Assembly: GCA_947499555.1 (NCBI GenBank)
Contig: CANMOU010000002.1
Coordinates: 693,001 to 757,000, forward strand
DNA from: an uncultured Roseovarius sp.
Lineage (GTDB): Bacteria > Pseudomonadota > Alphaproteobacteria > Rhodobacterales > Rhodobacteraceae
DNA length: 64,000 bases
Direction of reading: 5' to 3'
Shown here: positions 38,954-48,131 of the stretch, piece by piece
How the letters are laid out: the number at the start of each line of letters is the position of its first letter
Position numbering within the stretch: the first letter of the stretch is position 1
The notes under the pieces: generated by a model
What the model was told of the DNA's origin: nothing
What the model saw: only the letters and a program-made list of their open reading frames with translations
The model's database searches: none
Position numbers and translations under genes: made by a program

Positions 38954-38968
38954 TGTCCGTTCGGCGCT

Positions 38969-40885
38969 TTAGGCGCGCTTGTCTTCATCCAGATCTTCGA
39001 AATCCGCATCGACGATATCATCGTCATCACCGCGCATTTCATCTGCCGCCGCTGGCTCATCGTCACCGTCTTCCTGGCTGGCCTTGTAAATGGCCTCACC
39101 AAGTTTCATCGCAGCCTCGGTCACGTTCTGCAGACCGGCCTTGATCTTGTCGGCTATTGCGTCTTCTTTCTCAAGGTCGTCCTTGAGTGCCGCAATGGCT
39201 AGCTCGATGGCTTCGACCGTTGTCGGATCAACCTTGTCGCCATGTTCTTCGACTGATTTCTCGGTCGAATGGATAAGGCTCTCGGCCTGATTGCGGGCCT
39301 CGACGAGCTCGCGACGTTCCTTGTCGGCTTCGGCGTTTTCTTCTGCGTCGCGAACCATCTTTTCGATGTCTTCGTCACTCAGACCGCCAGATGCCTGGAT
39401 CGTGATCTTCTGTTCTTTGCCAGTCCCTTTGTCCTTGGCCTGAACAGACACGATGCCGTTTGCATCGATGTCAAAGGTAACCTCGATCTGTGGCATGCCG
39501 CGCGGTGCCGGCGGAATTTCTTCCAGGTTGAACTGACCCAGAAGCTTGTTATCCGCAGCCATCTCACGTTCACCCTGGAAGACGCGGATCGTCACGGCGC
39601 TCTGGTTGTCCTCTGCGGTCGAGAAAATCTGAGACTTGTTGGTTGGGATCGTGGTGTTGCGATCGATCAGACGGGTGAAGACACCGCCCAGAGTTTCAAT
39701 ACCCAAGGAAAGTGGAGTCACATCGAGCAGAACAACGTCTTTGACGTCGCCCTGCAGAACGCCGGCTTGAATGGCCGCACCCATGGCGACTACCTCATCC
39801 GGGTTCACGCCTTTATGCGGTTCTTTACCGAAGAACTTTGTGACTTCCTCAACCACTTTGGGCATGCGGGTCATGCCGCCAACCAGAACAACCTCGTCAA
39901 TGTCGCCTGCGGACAGGCCAGCATCCTTAAGGGCTGCTTTGCATGGCTTGAGCGATGCCGCAATCAAATCGCCGACCAGGCTTTCCAGCTTGGCACGTGT
40001 GAGCTTGATCACCATGTGCAGCGGCTGGCCATCGGCACCCATTGAGATAAACGGCTGGTTGATCTCGGTTTGCGACGATGAACTAAGCTCAATCTTGGCC
40101 TTTTCCGCAGCTTCCTTCAGGCGCTGCAGGGCCATCTTGTCTTTCGTCAGATCGACGCCGTGTTCCTTTTTGAACTCATCGGCAAGATAGTTGACGATGC
40201 GCATGTCAAAATCTTCACCGCCAAGGAACGTGTCGCCATTGGTTGATTTCACTTCGAAGAGACCATCATCGATCTCAAGGATCGTGACGTCGAATGTGCC
40301 GCCGCCAAGGTCATAAACGGCGATGGTGTGTGTCTCTTGCTTGTCGAGGCCATAGGCAAGCGCGGCGGCTGTCGGCTCGTTGATAATCCGCAGAACTTCA
40401 AGGCCTGCAATCTTGCCGGCATCTTTCGTCGCCTGGCGCTGTGCATCGTTGAAGTAGGCCGGGACCGTAATCACCGCTTGAGTGACCTCTTCGCCAAGAT
40501 AGGACTCGGCGGTCTCTTTCATCTTTCCGAGGATGAAGGCTGAGATCTGGCTTGGCGAATATTTCTCGCCTTTTGCTTCGACCCAGGCGTCGCCGTTTCC
40601 ACCATCAATGACGTTGAACGGCATATTCTTCTTGTCTTTGGCCAAATCACTGTCGTCCTCTCGACGACCGATCAGGCGCTTGACACCGAAAATTGTGTTC
40701 TCAGGGTTGGTGACGGCCTGGCGTTTTGCCGGCTGGCCAACAAGGCGCTCATCATCTGTGAACGCGACGATGGAAGGCGTGGTACGAGCGCCTTCGGAAT
40801 TCTCGATAACGCGTGCCTGGCTGCCGTCCATGATTGCGACGCAGCTGTTTGTGGTTCCGAGGTCAATACCGATGACTTTGGACAT
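38969..40885 (-). CDS. dnaK: Chaperone DnaK (Hsp70)
   Basis: A 638-residue ATP-dependent chaperone. The nucleotide-binding domain begins [16 protein letters not shown] at 5-20 and runs to about 385; the hydrophobic linker VLLLDVTPL follows, then the beta-sandwich substrate domain and the helical lid, ending in an acidic tail rich in Asp and Glu. Complete. A sigma-32-type promoter lies about 110-145 bases upstream. dnaJ follows. Divergent from alkB. Confidence 0.98.
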   Translation of the reverse strand: MSKVIGIDLGTTNSCVAIMDGSQARVIENSEGARTTPSIVAFTDDERLVGQPAKRQAVTNPENTIFGVKRLIGRREDDSDLAKDKKNMPFNVIDGGNGDAWVEAKGEKYSPSQISAFILGKMKETAESYLGEEVTQAVITVPAYFNDAQRQATKDAGKIAGLEVLRIINEPTAAALAYGLDKQETHTIAVYDLGGGTFDVTILEIDDGLFEVKSTNGDTFLGGEDFDMRIVNYLADEFKKEHGVDLTKDKMALQRLKEAAEKAKIELSSSSQTEINQPFISMGADGQPLHMVIKLTRAKLESLVGDLIAASLKPCKAALKDAGLSAGDIDEVVLVGGMTRMPKVVEEVTKFFGKEPHKGVNPDEVVAMGAAIQAGVLQGDVKDVVLLDVTPLSLGIETLGGVFTRLIDRNTTIPTNKSQIFSTAEDNQSAVTIRVFQGEREMAADNKLLGQFNLEEIPPAPRGMPQIEVTFDIDANGIVSVQAKDKGTGKEQKITIQASGGLSDEDIEKMVRDAEENAEADKERRELVEARNQAESLIHSTEKSVEEHGDKVDPTTVEAIELAIAALKDDLEKEDAIADKIKAGLQNVTEAAMKLGEAIYKASQEDGDDEPAAADEMRGDDDDIVDADFEDLDEDKRA

Positions 40886-40996
40886 ATCTTTGTCGATCCC
40901 TTCTGGTTAAGGCGATGGAGTGGAAGTCGGACCCATTTAGGCATCTGACCACCGGTTCGAAGGACGGTACGCACAGTGGCGTCCGCCGTATCGAGC

Positions 40997-41028
40997 GGTA
41001 TATAGGCAGGCGAATAGCGACCTGCAAG
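40997..41028 (-). promoter_or_regulatory. Candidate sigma-32 (RpoH) promoter of dnaK
   Basis: On the minus strand CTTG (41025-41028), an 18-base spacer, then CCTATATACC (40997-41006). The alphaproteobacterial RpoH consensus is CTTG, 16-18 bases, CYTATNTNNG; only the last base differs. It predicts an mRNA leader of about 100 bases before dnaK. No CIRCE element was seen. Confidence 0.75.
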
Positions 41029-41094
41029 CGTTCGAAGACCTCGAAAACTGCAAATTGCGACTAAATTGCTGCTGAAACTGCGCATGAGGAACTG

Positions 41095-41703
41095 ATGCGA
41101 CGCCCTTCTATTGAGATACGAGGTTTCCAGGTCTTTGAAACCTATCTCGATCATGCCGACCAAGCAGAACTTCTTGAAGTTCTGCGCGGCGTGGTGCGAG
41201 AGGCGCCGCTTTTCTCGCCTATGACGCCTTATGGCAAACCAATGCGGGTGCAAATGACATCGGCTGGCCGGTATGGGTGGTATTCAGGCAAGACAGGTTA
41301 TCGTTACGAAAGACAGCACCCAAACGGGACAAACTGGCCAGCGATTCCCCAGATTGTCTTGGCGATTTGGCGAGATTTGGTCAGCCCCGAGCGCATGCCA
41401 GATTGTTGTTTGATCATCTTCTACGACGAAGGGGCACGCATGGGCCTTCATCAGGATAGAGATGAGGCCGATTTTTCCTGGCCCGTCCTTTCGATCTCTC
41501 TTGGTGACGATGCGCTTTTTAGGATCGGCAATCAGGCGCGTGGCGGGTCGACAGAATCCATCTGGCTCCGGTCTGGTGATGTTGTCGTGATGGGTGGCGC
41601 CGCGCGACTGACCTATCACGGCGTGGATCGCATCAAGCCTGCATCGTCCGCTTTGCTGAATAAAGGTGGCCGTATCAACCTGACATGCCGGGTTGTCGAC
41701 TGA
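41095..41703 (+). CDS. alkB: AlkB-type 2-oxoglutarate/Fe(II) dioxygenase
   Basis: A 202-residue DNA-repair dioxygenase that removes methyl groups from 1-methyladenine and 3-methylcytosine. Iron ligands are His119 and Asp121 in LHQDRDE and His175 in TYHGVDR; Arg179 fits the 2-oxoglutarate-binding position. The substrate loop NGTNWPAIP is at 77-85. GAGGAA precedes the ATG. It is divergent from dnaK with a 209-bp gap that includes the dnaK heat-shock promoter. It converges on the SH3 gene. Confidence 0.92.
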   Translation: MRRPSIEIRGFQVFETYLDHADQAELLEVLRGVVREAPLFSPMTPYGKPMRVQMTSAGRYGWYSGKTGYRYERQHPNGTNWPAIPQIVLAIWRDLVSPERMPDCCLIIFYDEGARMGLHQDRDEADFSWPVLSISLGDDALFRIGNQARGGSTESIWLRSGDVVVMGGAARLTYHGVDRIKPASSALLNKGGRINLTCRVVD

Positions 41704-41724
41704 ACCAGCGTGCCAGACCGCTGA

Positions 41725-42336
41725 TCAAGGTTGCAGGTTGCAGCAACCGGTCACATAGCTCACGCCTTGGTCTTCGGTCAGAAAGAGATCGACACTTATG
41801 CCATACGCCCGGTCGGACATTTCGTCAGAGCATGCGTCACGGTGAAAGATGAATGTGTATACCCGATCTCCGCCTTGTCCGAAAATCGCGTATCGATCGG
41901 TCCTGTTGGAGGCAGTCACCGGTTCAAGCATCTGGATACCGACTGGTGTCTCGCCCGGTCGTGATAGCTCGGCGGTTTCGCCCTCATCAATCTGAAGAGA
42001 CCAAAACGGCTCTGTTCCGATACAAATCAGCGGTCGTGGCAGTTCGTCCTCAACCTGGCCTGGCCGCCGGTTGAGAAACCGAAGCGACACCCACCCGGAC
42101 ATCTCGCCTGTATTCACGCGGCCCCATTCTTCGGACGCATCGAACTCCACGACCTCGATATTGCGGTCTGTGTGGCTCAGTTTTCCGATGATGGAAGAGG
42201 ATGTCGTCGGCTCTTGCCGAATGTTGAGCACGTCGTCTTCCGCGACATTGGTGACGTCAAAAAGGGCCGGCAATGCCTGGGACCATGCCGTTGTTGCCAG
42301 CAGTGCCAAGAACATGATGGCCGAAAGAAACTTCAT
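41725..42336 (-). CDS. Exported SH3-domain protein with COG3650-like C-terminal domain
   Basis: A 203-residue protein: signal peptide (about 1-20, ending WSQ), bacterial SH3 domain about 28-90 (VLNIRQEPTTSSSIIG then GWVSLRFL), and a C-terminal domain with CIGTEPFWSL and CSDEMSDRAYG, like the uncharacterised COG3650 family. SH3b domains usually bind peptidoglycan or peptides in the envelope. ATG 42336 overlaps the stop of the KpsM-like permease by 4 bases (ATGA), so the two are translated together; a TTG start at 42351 is less likely. Confidence 0.75.
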   Translation of the reverse strand: MKFLSAIMFLALLATTAWSQALPALFDVTNVAEDDVLNIRQEPTTSSSIIGKLSHTDRNIEVVEFDASEEWGRVNTGEMSGWVSLRFLNRRPGQVEDELPRPLICIGTEPFWSLQIDEGETAELSRPGETPVGIQMLEPVTASNRTDRYAIFGQGGDRVYTFIFHRDACSDEMSDRAYGISVDLFLTEDQGVSYVTGCCNLQP

Positions 42337-43154
42337 CTCCGGGCGCTCCAACTGCTGGAGGCATGCTGGCGCGTATAGAATTCGGCCAGTAACCCGATGA
42401 CAAGAAGCACACAGCCCACGATCAACGCGTACTCGTAGCTTGTATTGCGAGGGTAATAATTGATGAAAATGAATCCTCTCGCCTGATCGATAATGTGGAA
42501 GAGCGGATTCCAGATAAACATGGCGAGCATGAAACCTGGCAGGCTATTCGCCACAAAAAGCTTCCCGGAGGCAAACATATTCACACGCGTATAGACTGTT
42601 CGGAGAATGTTGGCTGTGTTCGGAAACCAAGGCTTCATCGCCATGAACAGCAAGCCCACCGCGCATCCGGTGAACCATCCCAAAAGCACCATTCCAAAAG
42701 CAGGGATAGGCTGCGCGATTTCCACCGGATTGATCAGTGTATGGTAGAAAAACAGAATGATCAGCAGTGCCAGAACCTGAATGTACAATGCGCCCAGAGC
42801 CGCAGAGCAGATTGAGACAACCGTGTTCATCGGGGCGTGCTGCATCATTGAAGAGGTCGACCCGTCTGCACCGGCAACTGCGGCGACGGTTTTTATATGT
42901 GTCAGGTAGATGAAAATCCCTGACAGCATATAGAGAAGGAAATCGCCCCGAAGCTTGGCGCCTCTAAGCCCCAGAAAAGTAAAGACAAGGTAGAACATCA
43001 GCACAAAGATGACGGTTGTCATCACGCTAATGATCAACGCCATGAAAGCGTTGCCATGCGCTTTTCTGATGTCGCGCACAGTCGCATGATAGATCACTTC
43101 GGCCAGAGTGAGGGCCGATCCAAGTGTGGTTGTCTTGCGCGTGTGCTGAAACAT
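42333..43154 (-). CDS. KpsM/Wzm-type polysaccharide ABC exporter permease
   Basis: A 273-residue ABC-2 permease with six hydrophobic segments (about 38-63, 70-90, 105-135, 148-172, 205-222, 240-262). Such proteins form the channel of capsule or O-antigen exporters. No ATP-binding partner (KpsT), KpsE, KpsD or KpsC/S is in the window, so its partner is elsewhere. It is divergent from cysQ, and the downstream SH3 gene is translationally coupled to it. The substrate is inferred to be a surface glycan. Confidence 0.82.
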   Translation of the reverse strand: MFQHTRKTTTLGSALTLAEVIYHATVRDIRKAHGNAFMALIISVMTTVIFVLMFYLVFTFLGLRGAKLRGDFLLYMLSGIFIYLTHIKTVAAVAGADGSTSSMMQHAPMNTVVSICSAALGALYIQVLALLIILFFYHTLINPVEIAQPIPAFGMVLLGWFTGCAVGLLFMAMKPWFPNTANILRTVYTRVNMFASGKLFVANSLPGFMLAMFIWNPLFHIIDQARGFIFINYYPRNTSYEYALIVGCVLLVIGLLAEFYTRQHASSSWSARR

Positions 43155-43260
43155 GCCTGTCTTGCCGGTAAACCTAAGCTTTTTTAGACGGGATTTCTTG
43201 CTGTCCCGTTATCTGCATACCATAAGGGGCGCGGGCCCTTGCCGCAACAGCGGCTTGTCG

Positions 43261-44082
43261 ATGACAGCGATGGAGCAGATTTTGGATTACGAGAGACTAG
43301 TTACGACTATGCGACGCCTCGCATTGGAAGCAGGTGACGTTATCATGAGCATCTACGACGCCGATGATTTCGACGTGAAGGTCAAGTCCGACGCCAGTCC
43401 GGTCACCGAAGCAGATGAGGCCGCCGATGCCCTGATCTCGGCAGGCCTGTCGGCTGCATTCTCCGACGTGCTTTTGATCACGGAAGAGCAAGCTGAAACG
43501 CATGATCAGACGGCCAGTACTTTCTTGATCGTAGATCCGCTGGATGGAACCAAGGAGTTCATCAATCGGCGCGGGGATTTCACCGTAAATATTGCCTATG
43601 TAGAGGATGGCGTCCCAACACGCGGTGTGGTCTACGCGCCTGCAAAGAAGCGCATGTTTTTTACAAAAGCGGATGGCAGGTCGGTTGAGGAAGCCGGGCC
43701 GTTTGAAAAAGAGAAGATCGGCGCTTTGAAAGACCTTAGCGTTTCAGATGCCGACAACAGGGCGTTGATGGTGGTGGCCAGCAAATCACACCGCGACCAG
43801 GCCACAGACGATTATATCAACAAATATTCGGTTAAGGATATGAAGAGCGCTGGTTCCTCACTCAAGTTTTGTCTTGTTGCCGCAGGCGAGGCGGACATCT
43901 ACCCCCGAGTGGGGCGTACCATGGAATGGGATACGGCAGCAGGACATGCCGTCGTGCATGGCGCAGGTGGCAAGGTCGTTCGGTTTGATGACCACACGCC
44001 TTTGACCTATGGAAAACTTGGCTATGCAAACCCATTTTTCATCGCCTTTTCTCCTGAAGTTGATCTGAAGCCCGCATCGTGA
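43261..44082 (+). CDS. cysQ: 3'(2'),5'-bisphosphate nucleotidase CysQ
   Basis: A 273-residue inositol-monophosphatase-fold enzyme that hydrolyses 3'-phosphoadenosine 5'-phosphate (PAP), the by-product of sulfotransferases and of PAPS reduction. Metal motif DPLDGT begins at Asp92, and WDTAAGHAV lies near 223. ATG 43261 or 43270 are both possible; neither has a strong Shine-Dalgarno, and an extension to 43153 would collide with the permease promoter. The stop overlaps the GTG of kdsB by 4 bases. Confidence 0.92.
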   Translation: MTAMEQILDYERLVTTMRRLALEAGDVIMSIYDADDFDVKVKSDASPVTEADEAADALISAGLSAAFSDVLLITEEQAETHDQTASTFLIVDPLDGTKEFINRRGDFTVNIAYVEDGVPTRGVVYAPAKKRMFFTKADGRSVEEAGPFEKEKIGALKDLSVSDADNRALMVVASKSHRDQATDDYINKYSVKDMKSAGSSLKFCLVAAGEADIYPRVGRTMEWDTAAGHAVVHGAGGKVVRFDDHTPLTYGKLGYANPFFIAFSPEVDLKPAS

Positions 44083-44879
44083 GCGTTCTGATCGTCATAC
44101 CTGCGCGCTACGCGTCGTCGAGATACCCCGGAAAGCCTCTGGCCATGTTGAAGGGGGCCGATGGTGTTTCAAAAAGTCTGATCGAGCGCAGTTGGGATGC
44201 TGCGCAATCCGTCTCGGGCGTTGACCGGGTTGTCGTGGCAACTGACGATTCCCGTATTCAGGAGGCGGCTGAAGAATTTGGCGCCGAGGTCGTGATGACA
44301 TCCTCTGAGTGCGCAAACGGTACGGAACGCTGTGCCGAAGCGCATTCCGCGCTTGGTGGACTCTATGAAATAGTTGTCAATCTTCAGGGTGACGCGCCGC
44401 TTACGCCCGACTGGTTTGTCGAAGATCTGGTTAACGATCTGCGGCAGAATGCAAATGCAGATGTCGCGACGCCGGTTTTGCGATGTGATGGTGCGGCCCT
44501 GAACGGGTTTCTGGAGGACCGGGCGCATGGTCGCGTGGGCGGCACGACTGCGGTCTTCGGCAGTTCCCGTCAAGCACTCTACTTTTCCAAAGAAGTGATC
44601 CCGTTCACTTCCAACACATATGACGATTCAGAAGCAACGCCTGTTTTTCATCACGTTGGTGTCTACGCCTATCGGCCCAATGCACTTGCTGCATATTCAA
44701 GCTGGCCAAGCGGCCCTCTCGAAACGCTCGAGGGGTTGGAACAGCTGCGGTTTCTGGAAAATGGCAAGCAGGTTCTATGCACGATTGTAGAGGCCAACGG
44801 GCGAAAGTTCTGGGAGCTGAACAACCCAGAGGACGTCCCCCGGCTAGAAGAGATGATGCAAGAGATGGGAATGCGCTGA
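44079..44879 (+). CDS. kdsB: CMP-Kdo synthetase (3-deoxy-manno-octulosonate cytidylyltransferase)
   Basis: A 266-residue enzyme that activates Kdo as CMP-Kdo, for lipid A inner core and for the Kdo linker of ABC-exported capsules. The N-terminal motif VIPARYASSRYPGKPL (5-20) and the substrate segment VNLQGDAPL near 104-112 are typical. It starts at GTG 44079 inside the cysQ stop, so translation is coupled. A 124-bp gap separates it from galU. Confidence 0.92.
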   Translation: MSVLIVIPARYASSRYPGKPLAMLKGADGVSKSLIERSWDAAQSVSGVDRVVVATDDSRIQEAAEEFGAEVVMTSSECANGTERCAEAHSALGGLYEIVVNLQGDAPLTPDWFVEDLVNDLRQNANADVATPVLRCDGAALNGFLEDRAHGRVGGTTAVFGSSRQALYFSKEVIPFTSNTYDDSEATPVFHHVGVYAYRPNALAAYSSWPSGPLETLEGLEQLRFLENGKQVLCTIVEANGRKFWELNNPEDVPRLEEMMQEMGMR

Positions 44880-44911
44880 TTTTTTGACCAATCGGCGAGA
44901 TGTTGCTACGT

Positions 44912-44933
44912 AAACGAATAAAAAACGAATAAA
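44912..44933 (+). repeat. Two tandem 11-bp repeats upstream of galU
   Basis: Two exact copies of AAACGAATAAA (44912-44922, 44923-44933) in the kdsB-galU gap, about 71 bases before the galU ATG. The AT-rich pair could be a promoter element or a binding site; nothing more is visible. Confidence 0.5.
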
Positions 44934-45003
44934 CTGTTAAGTGCCGCCACGGAGTGGTCACATTTGTTCTGTTGTACTGAGTTGGGCTGTCTAGGAGCGG
45001 TAA

Positions 45004-45897
45004 ATGCGAAAGAAACTCACAAAGGCTATTTTCCCAGTTGCTGGAATGGGGACGCGGTTCCTTCCGGCTACGAAGTCTGTGCCGAAAGAGATTATGACGC
45101 TCGTTGACCGGCCTCTTGTACAATACGCCATCGATGAGGCCCGCGCTGCGGGCATTAAGGAATTCATCTTCGTGACATCGCGTGGCAAAGGGGCGCTTGA
45201 AGATTACTTCGACAATGCGCCGCAGCTTGAGCAGGAATTGCGCAAGAAGGGCAAAGATGAACTGCTCGAGGTTTTGCGGTCAACAAACATGGACAGTGGT
45301 GAGATCGCCTATACGCGGCAGAACAAACCTTTGGGACTTGGTCATGCGGTTTGGTGTGCCCGGCGTCTGATTGCGAATGAGCCTTTTGCGGTGATCCTGC
45401 CGGATGATGTTATCGCAGCCGAAAAACCATGCCTTCAACAGATGGCCGAAGCCTTTGAGGAAACGGGTGGAAACATCGTCGCGGCAATGGAAGTGCCAGA
45501 CGAACAAACATCTTCCTATGGTATGCTCGATATCAAAGACGACATGGGCAAGATCGTTTCGACCAAAGGAATGGTTGAGAAACCTGCTCTTGGCGATGCG
45601 CCGTCAAATCTTGCGGTCATCGGGCGTTACATTCTGACACCGACAGTCTTGCAAAAACTGAACAAGAAGAAGACCGGTGCCGGTGGCGAGATTCAACTCA
45701 CGGACGCGATTGCAGATGCGCGCGAAGAAGGTGAGGAAGTGTATGGCTACCGCTTTGACGGTCGCCGTTTCGATTGCGGCTCAAAAGCTGGTTTTCTGCA
45801 AGCCACCGTCGCCTTCGCATTGGATCGCCCTGAGTTGCGGGATGATCTCTGGGGTTTCCTGAACGAAATGGTCAACGCCGCTAAAGCTGCAGAATAA
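45004..45897 (+). CDS. galU: UTP-glucose-1-phosphate uridylyltransferase
   Basis: A 297-residue enzyme making UDP-glucose, the precursor of UDP-galactose, UDP-glucuronate and glucans. The nucleotide-binding segment MGTRFLPATKSVPKEI lies at 15-30, and the catalytic region VILPDDVI near 129-136. A GGAG Shine-Dalgarno lies before ATG. galE follows 21 bases downstream, so UDP-glucose and UDP-galactose supply are linked, in front of the glycosyltransferase genes. Confidence 0.95.
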   Translation: MRKKLTKAIFPVAGMGTRFLPATKSVPKEIMTLVDRPLVQYAIDEARAAGIKEFIFVTSRGKGALEDYFDNAPQLEQELRKKGKDELLEVLRSTNMDSGEIAYTRQNKPLGLGHAVWCARRLIANEPFAVILPDDVIAAEKPCLQQMAEAFEETGGNIVAAMEVPDEQTSSYGMLDIKDDMGKIVSTKGMVEKPALGDAPSNLAVIGRYILTPTVLQKLNKKKTGAGGEIQLTDAIADAREEGEEVYGYRFDGRRFDCGSKAGFLQATVAFALDRPELRDDLWGFLNEMVNAAKAAE

Positions 45898-45918
45898 AAG
45901 ATCCACAAGGGGACGCGC

Positions 45919-46902
45919 TTGAGGAATGTCCTGGTCACTGGCGGCGCTGGGTATATAGGGTCGCACGCCTGCAAGGCCCTAAAGGCGGCGGGCTATGTTC
46001 CGGTTACTTACGACAATCTGAGCACAGGCTGGGCTGATGCTGTCAAATTCGGTCCTTTCGAGAAAGGTGACCTTCGAGACCGCGCTCGTCTCGATGACGT
46101 GTTCGCGGCTTACAAACCCGAAGCGGTCCTGCATTTTGGCGCCCTGAGTCAGGTCGGCGAAAGCATGCGAGAGCCAGGTCTTTATTGGGACAACAACGTC
46201 GCCGGCTCGTTGGCTTTGTGCCAAGCGGCCATTACGGCCGGTTGCCTGAGGATTGTCTTCTCATCCACCTGTGCGACCTATGGGGACCAAGACAACGTTG
46301 TCCTCGATGAAACAGCCGCTCAGTGCCCGATCAACTCTTATGGTGCCAGCAAGCGTGCGATTGAGGATATGCTGCAGAATTTCGATGCCTCCCACGATCT
46401 GAAACATGTGGTCTTCCGGTACTTTAATGTAGCAGGCGCGGATCCTGATGCCGAGATAGGAGAGTTTCACCAGCCCGAGACGCATTTGGTGCCCTTGATT
46501 CTAGATGCGGTTGACGGACGGCGCGATGCGCTCACGATCTTTGGCACAGATTACGACACACCGGATGGAACCTGCATTCGCGACTATGTTCATGTGAGCG
46601 ATCTTGTGGATGCGCACGTTCTTGGTTTGAAATGGCTGGAGGCGGGGAAAGACAGCCGTGTGTTCAATCTTGGAACAGGAACCGGGTTTTCGGTTCGTGA
46701 AGTGACGGATCAGGCAGAGAAAACAACTGGGCGGCCTGTACCCATCGAGTTCGGCGAAAGACGGCCAGGAGATTGTACGAAACTTGTCTCTGGATCTGAG
46801 CGCGCGTCCAAGGAACTTGGATGGCGATCGGAGCGATCAACGCTTGATCAAATGATTTCTGATGCGTGGCGCTGGCATCAAACTGGACATTACGAGAAAT
46901 AA
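45919..46902 (+). CDS. galE: UDP-glucose 4-epimerase
   Basis: A 327-residue NAD-dependent short-chain-dehydrogenase-fold enzyme interconverting UDP-glucose and UDP-galactose. The NAD motif TGGAGYIGS is at 7-15, SST near 115-117 and the catalytic YGASK near 141-145. It starts at an uncommon TTG (45919) with AGGGGA 6 bases upstream; no in-frame ATG fits the conserved N-terminus. It is 21 bases after galU and probably in one operon with it. Confidence 0.94.
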   Translation: MRNVLVTGGAGYIGSHACKALKAAGYVPVTYDNLSTGWADAVKFGPFEKGDLRDRARLDDVFAAYKPEAVLHFGALSQVGESMREPGLYWDNNVAGSLALCQAAITAGCLRIVFSSTCATYGDQDNVVLDETAAQCPINSYGASKRAIEDMLQNFDASHDLKHVVFRYFNVAGADPDAEIGEFHQPETHLVPLILDAVDGRRDALTIFGTDYDTPDGTCIRDYVHVSDLVDAHVLGLKWLEAGKDSRVFNLGTGTGFSVREVTDQAEKTTGRPVPIEFGERRPGDCTKLVSGSERASKELGWRSERSTLDQMISDAWRWHQTGHYEK

Positions 46903-46940
46903 ACCTGATTTTCAGGAAAAGACTTAAAGACAGGCGATCG

Positions 46941-47963
46941 ATGAGCTTGCTGTCTGAAGCAGGAATGGCATACAGGCTTCGGTGGAAACGCCGCAGATTG
47001 CTTTTTCGCGCCTTACGCAAGCGCCGACAGTTGAAAGCGATCAAGGATCGGACAGCGCGGATTTTACCTGATCAGATTCTCTTGTTTTCTACTATTCGAA
47101 ATGAAGCCGAACGCCTTCCGTTCTTTTTGGAGCATTACCGAAGCCTGGGTGTGGGCCATTTCCTTTTTGTCGATAATGCCAGTGACGATGGCTCGGCAAA
47201 ACTCCTGGAAGAGCAGGATGACGTTTCATTCTGGAGCACTTCAGAAAGCTATCGTCTGTCCCGATTTGGCGTCGACTGGCTTGGCTGGCTGCAAATCAAA
47301 CATGGGCATGGTCATTGGTGTCTGACTGTCGATGCCGACGAGATATTGATCTACCCACATTACCAGACGCGCCCCTTACCTGCCCTGACTGGTTGGTTGG
47401 ACCAACAAGAATTAGAGTCCTTCGGTGCTCTGATGCTCGATATGTATCCCAATGGCGCTTTGGAAGATCAGAAATACATGCCGGGGTCTTCGCCGTTTGA
47501 AACCTTAGATTGGTTTGATAGCGGCAACTATATGATGCAGCAGAAACCAGACCTTCTGAACCTGTGGATTCAAGGCGGTGTCAGAGCCAGGTTGTTCTTC
47601 AAGGACCGACCAAGACGAGCGCCGACACTTGGAAAGGTACCGCTGGTAAAGTGGAACAGGCGGTTTGCTTATGTCAGCTCTACCCATTCTTTGCTGCCCA
47701 GGCGGCTCAATCAGGTTTACGATGTTGAAGGCGGAGAGCGTATTTCCGGCGTTTTGCTTCACACCAAGTTTCTTGATTCCGTCGTTGCAAGGTCATCCGA
47801 AGAAAAAAAGCGCGCAGAGCATTTTGCCAACAGCAAGCTCTACGATGACTACTATGACGCCCTATCAAGCAATCCGACACTTTGGTGCGAAAGTTCGAGC
47901 AGGTTTACCGGATGGCGTCAGCTTGAAGCTATGGGTTTGATGTCGAAGGGGAATTGGGTGTGA
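46941..47963 (+). CDS. GT2-type glycosyltransferase, paralogue 1
   Basis: A 340-residue protein with a basic N-terminus (10-32) and a GT-A-type catalytic fold. The nucleotide-sugar region has LLFSTIRNEAERLPFFLEHY (47-66) and VDNASDDGS (77-85); the metal motif is DADE (131-134). It resembles the Glyco_tranf_2_4 family. No membrane segment, so it acts at the cytoplasmic face on surface-glycan precursors. The donor and acceptor are unknown. It shares motifs and the ending GLMSKGNW with the next gene. ATG 46941 is taken; an earlier start at 46866 would overlap galE. Confidence 0.8.
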   Translation: MSLLSEAGMAYRLRWKRRRLLFRALRKRRQLKAIKDRTARILPDQILLFSTIRNEAERLPFFLEHYRSLGVGHFLFVDNASDDGSAKLLEEQDDVSFWSTSESYRLSRFGVDWLGWLQIKHGHGHWCLTVDADEILIYPHYQTRPLPALTGWLDQQELESFGALMLDMYPNGALEDQKYMPGSSPFETLDWFDSGNYMMQQKPDLLNLWIQGGVRARLFFKDRPRRAPTLGKVPLVKWNRRFAYVSSTHSLLPRRLNQVYDVEGGERISGVLLHTKFLDSVVARSSEEKKRAEHFANSKLYDDYYDALSSNPTLWCESSSRFTGWRQLEAMGLMSKGNWV

Positions 47964-48131
47964 CGATTGTTTCGGAGTTTACCTGTTGCGCGCAATCACC
48001 TATTGTCCCCTGCACGAACAGTTGCAGCGAAAATCGCGGACACAGCCTGCGAAAAATATGCAAAAAGAATGCGTTAAGCGTCAAAGACTAGGGTAGGGTA
48101 AGAAATGATGCCTGCCACGAGGATCGAGTAA

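Noticed and set aside
43193-43227. Possible cysQ promoter TTGCTG-N17-CATAAG
   Set aside because: Both boxes are weak and the region also contains an unrelated short inverted repeat; not enough to annotate.
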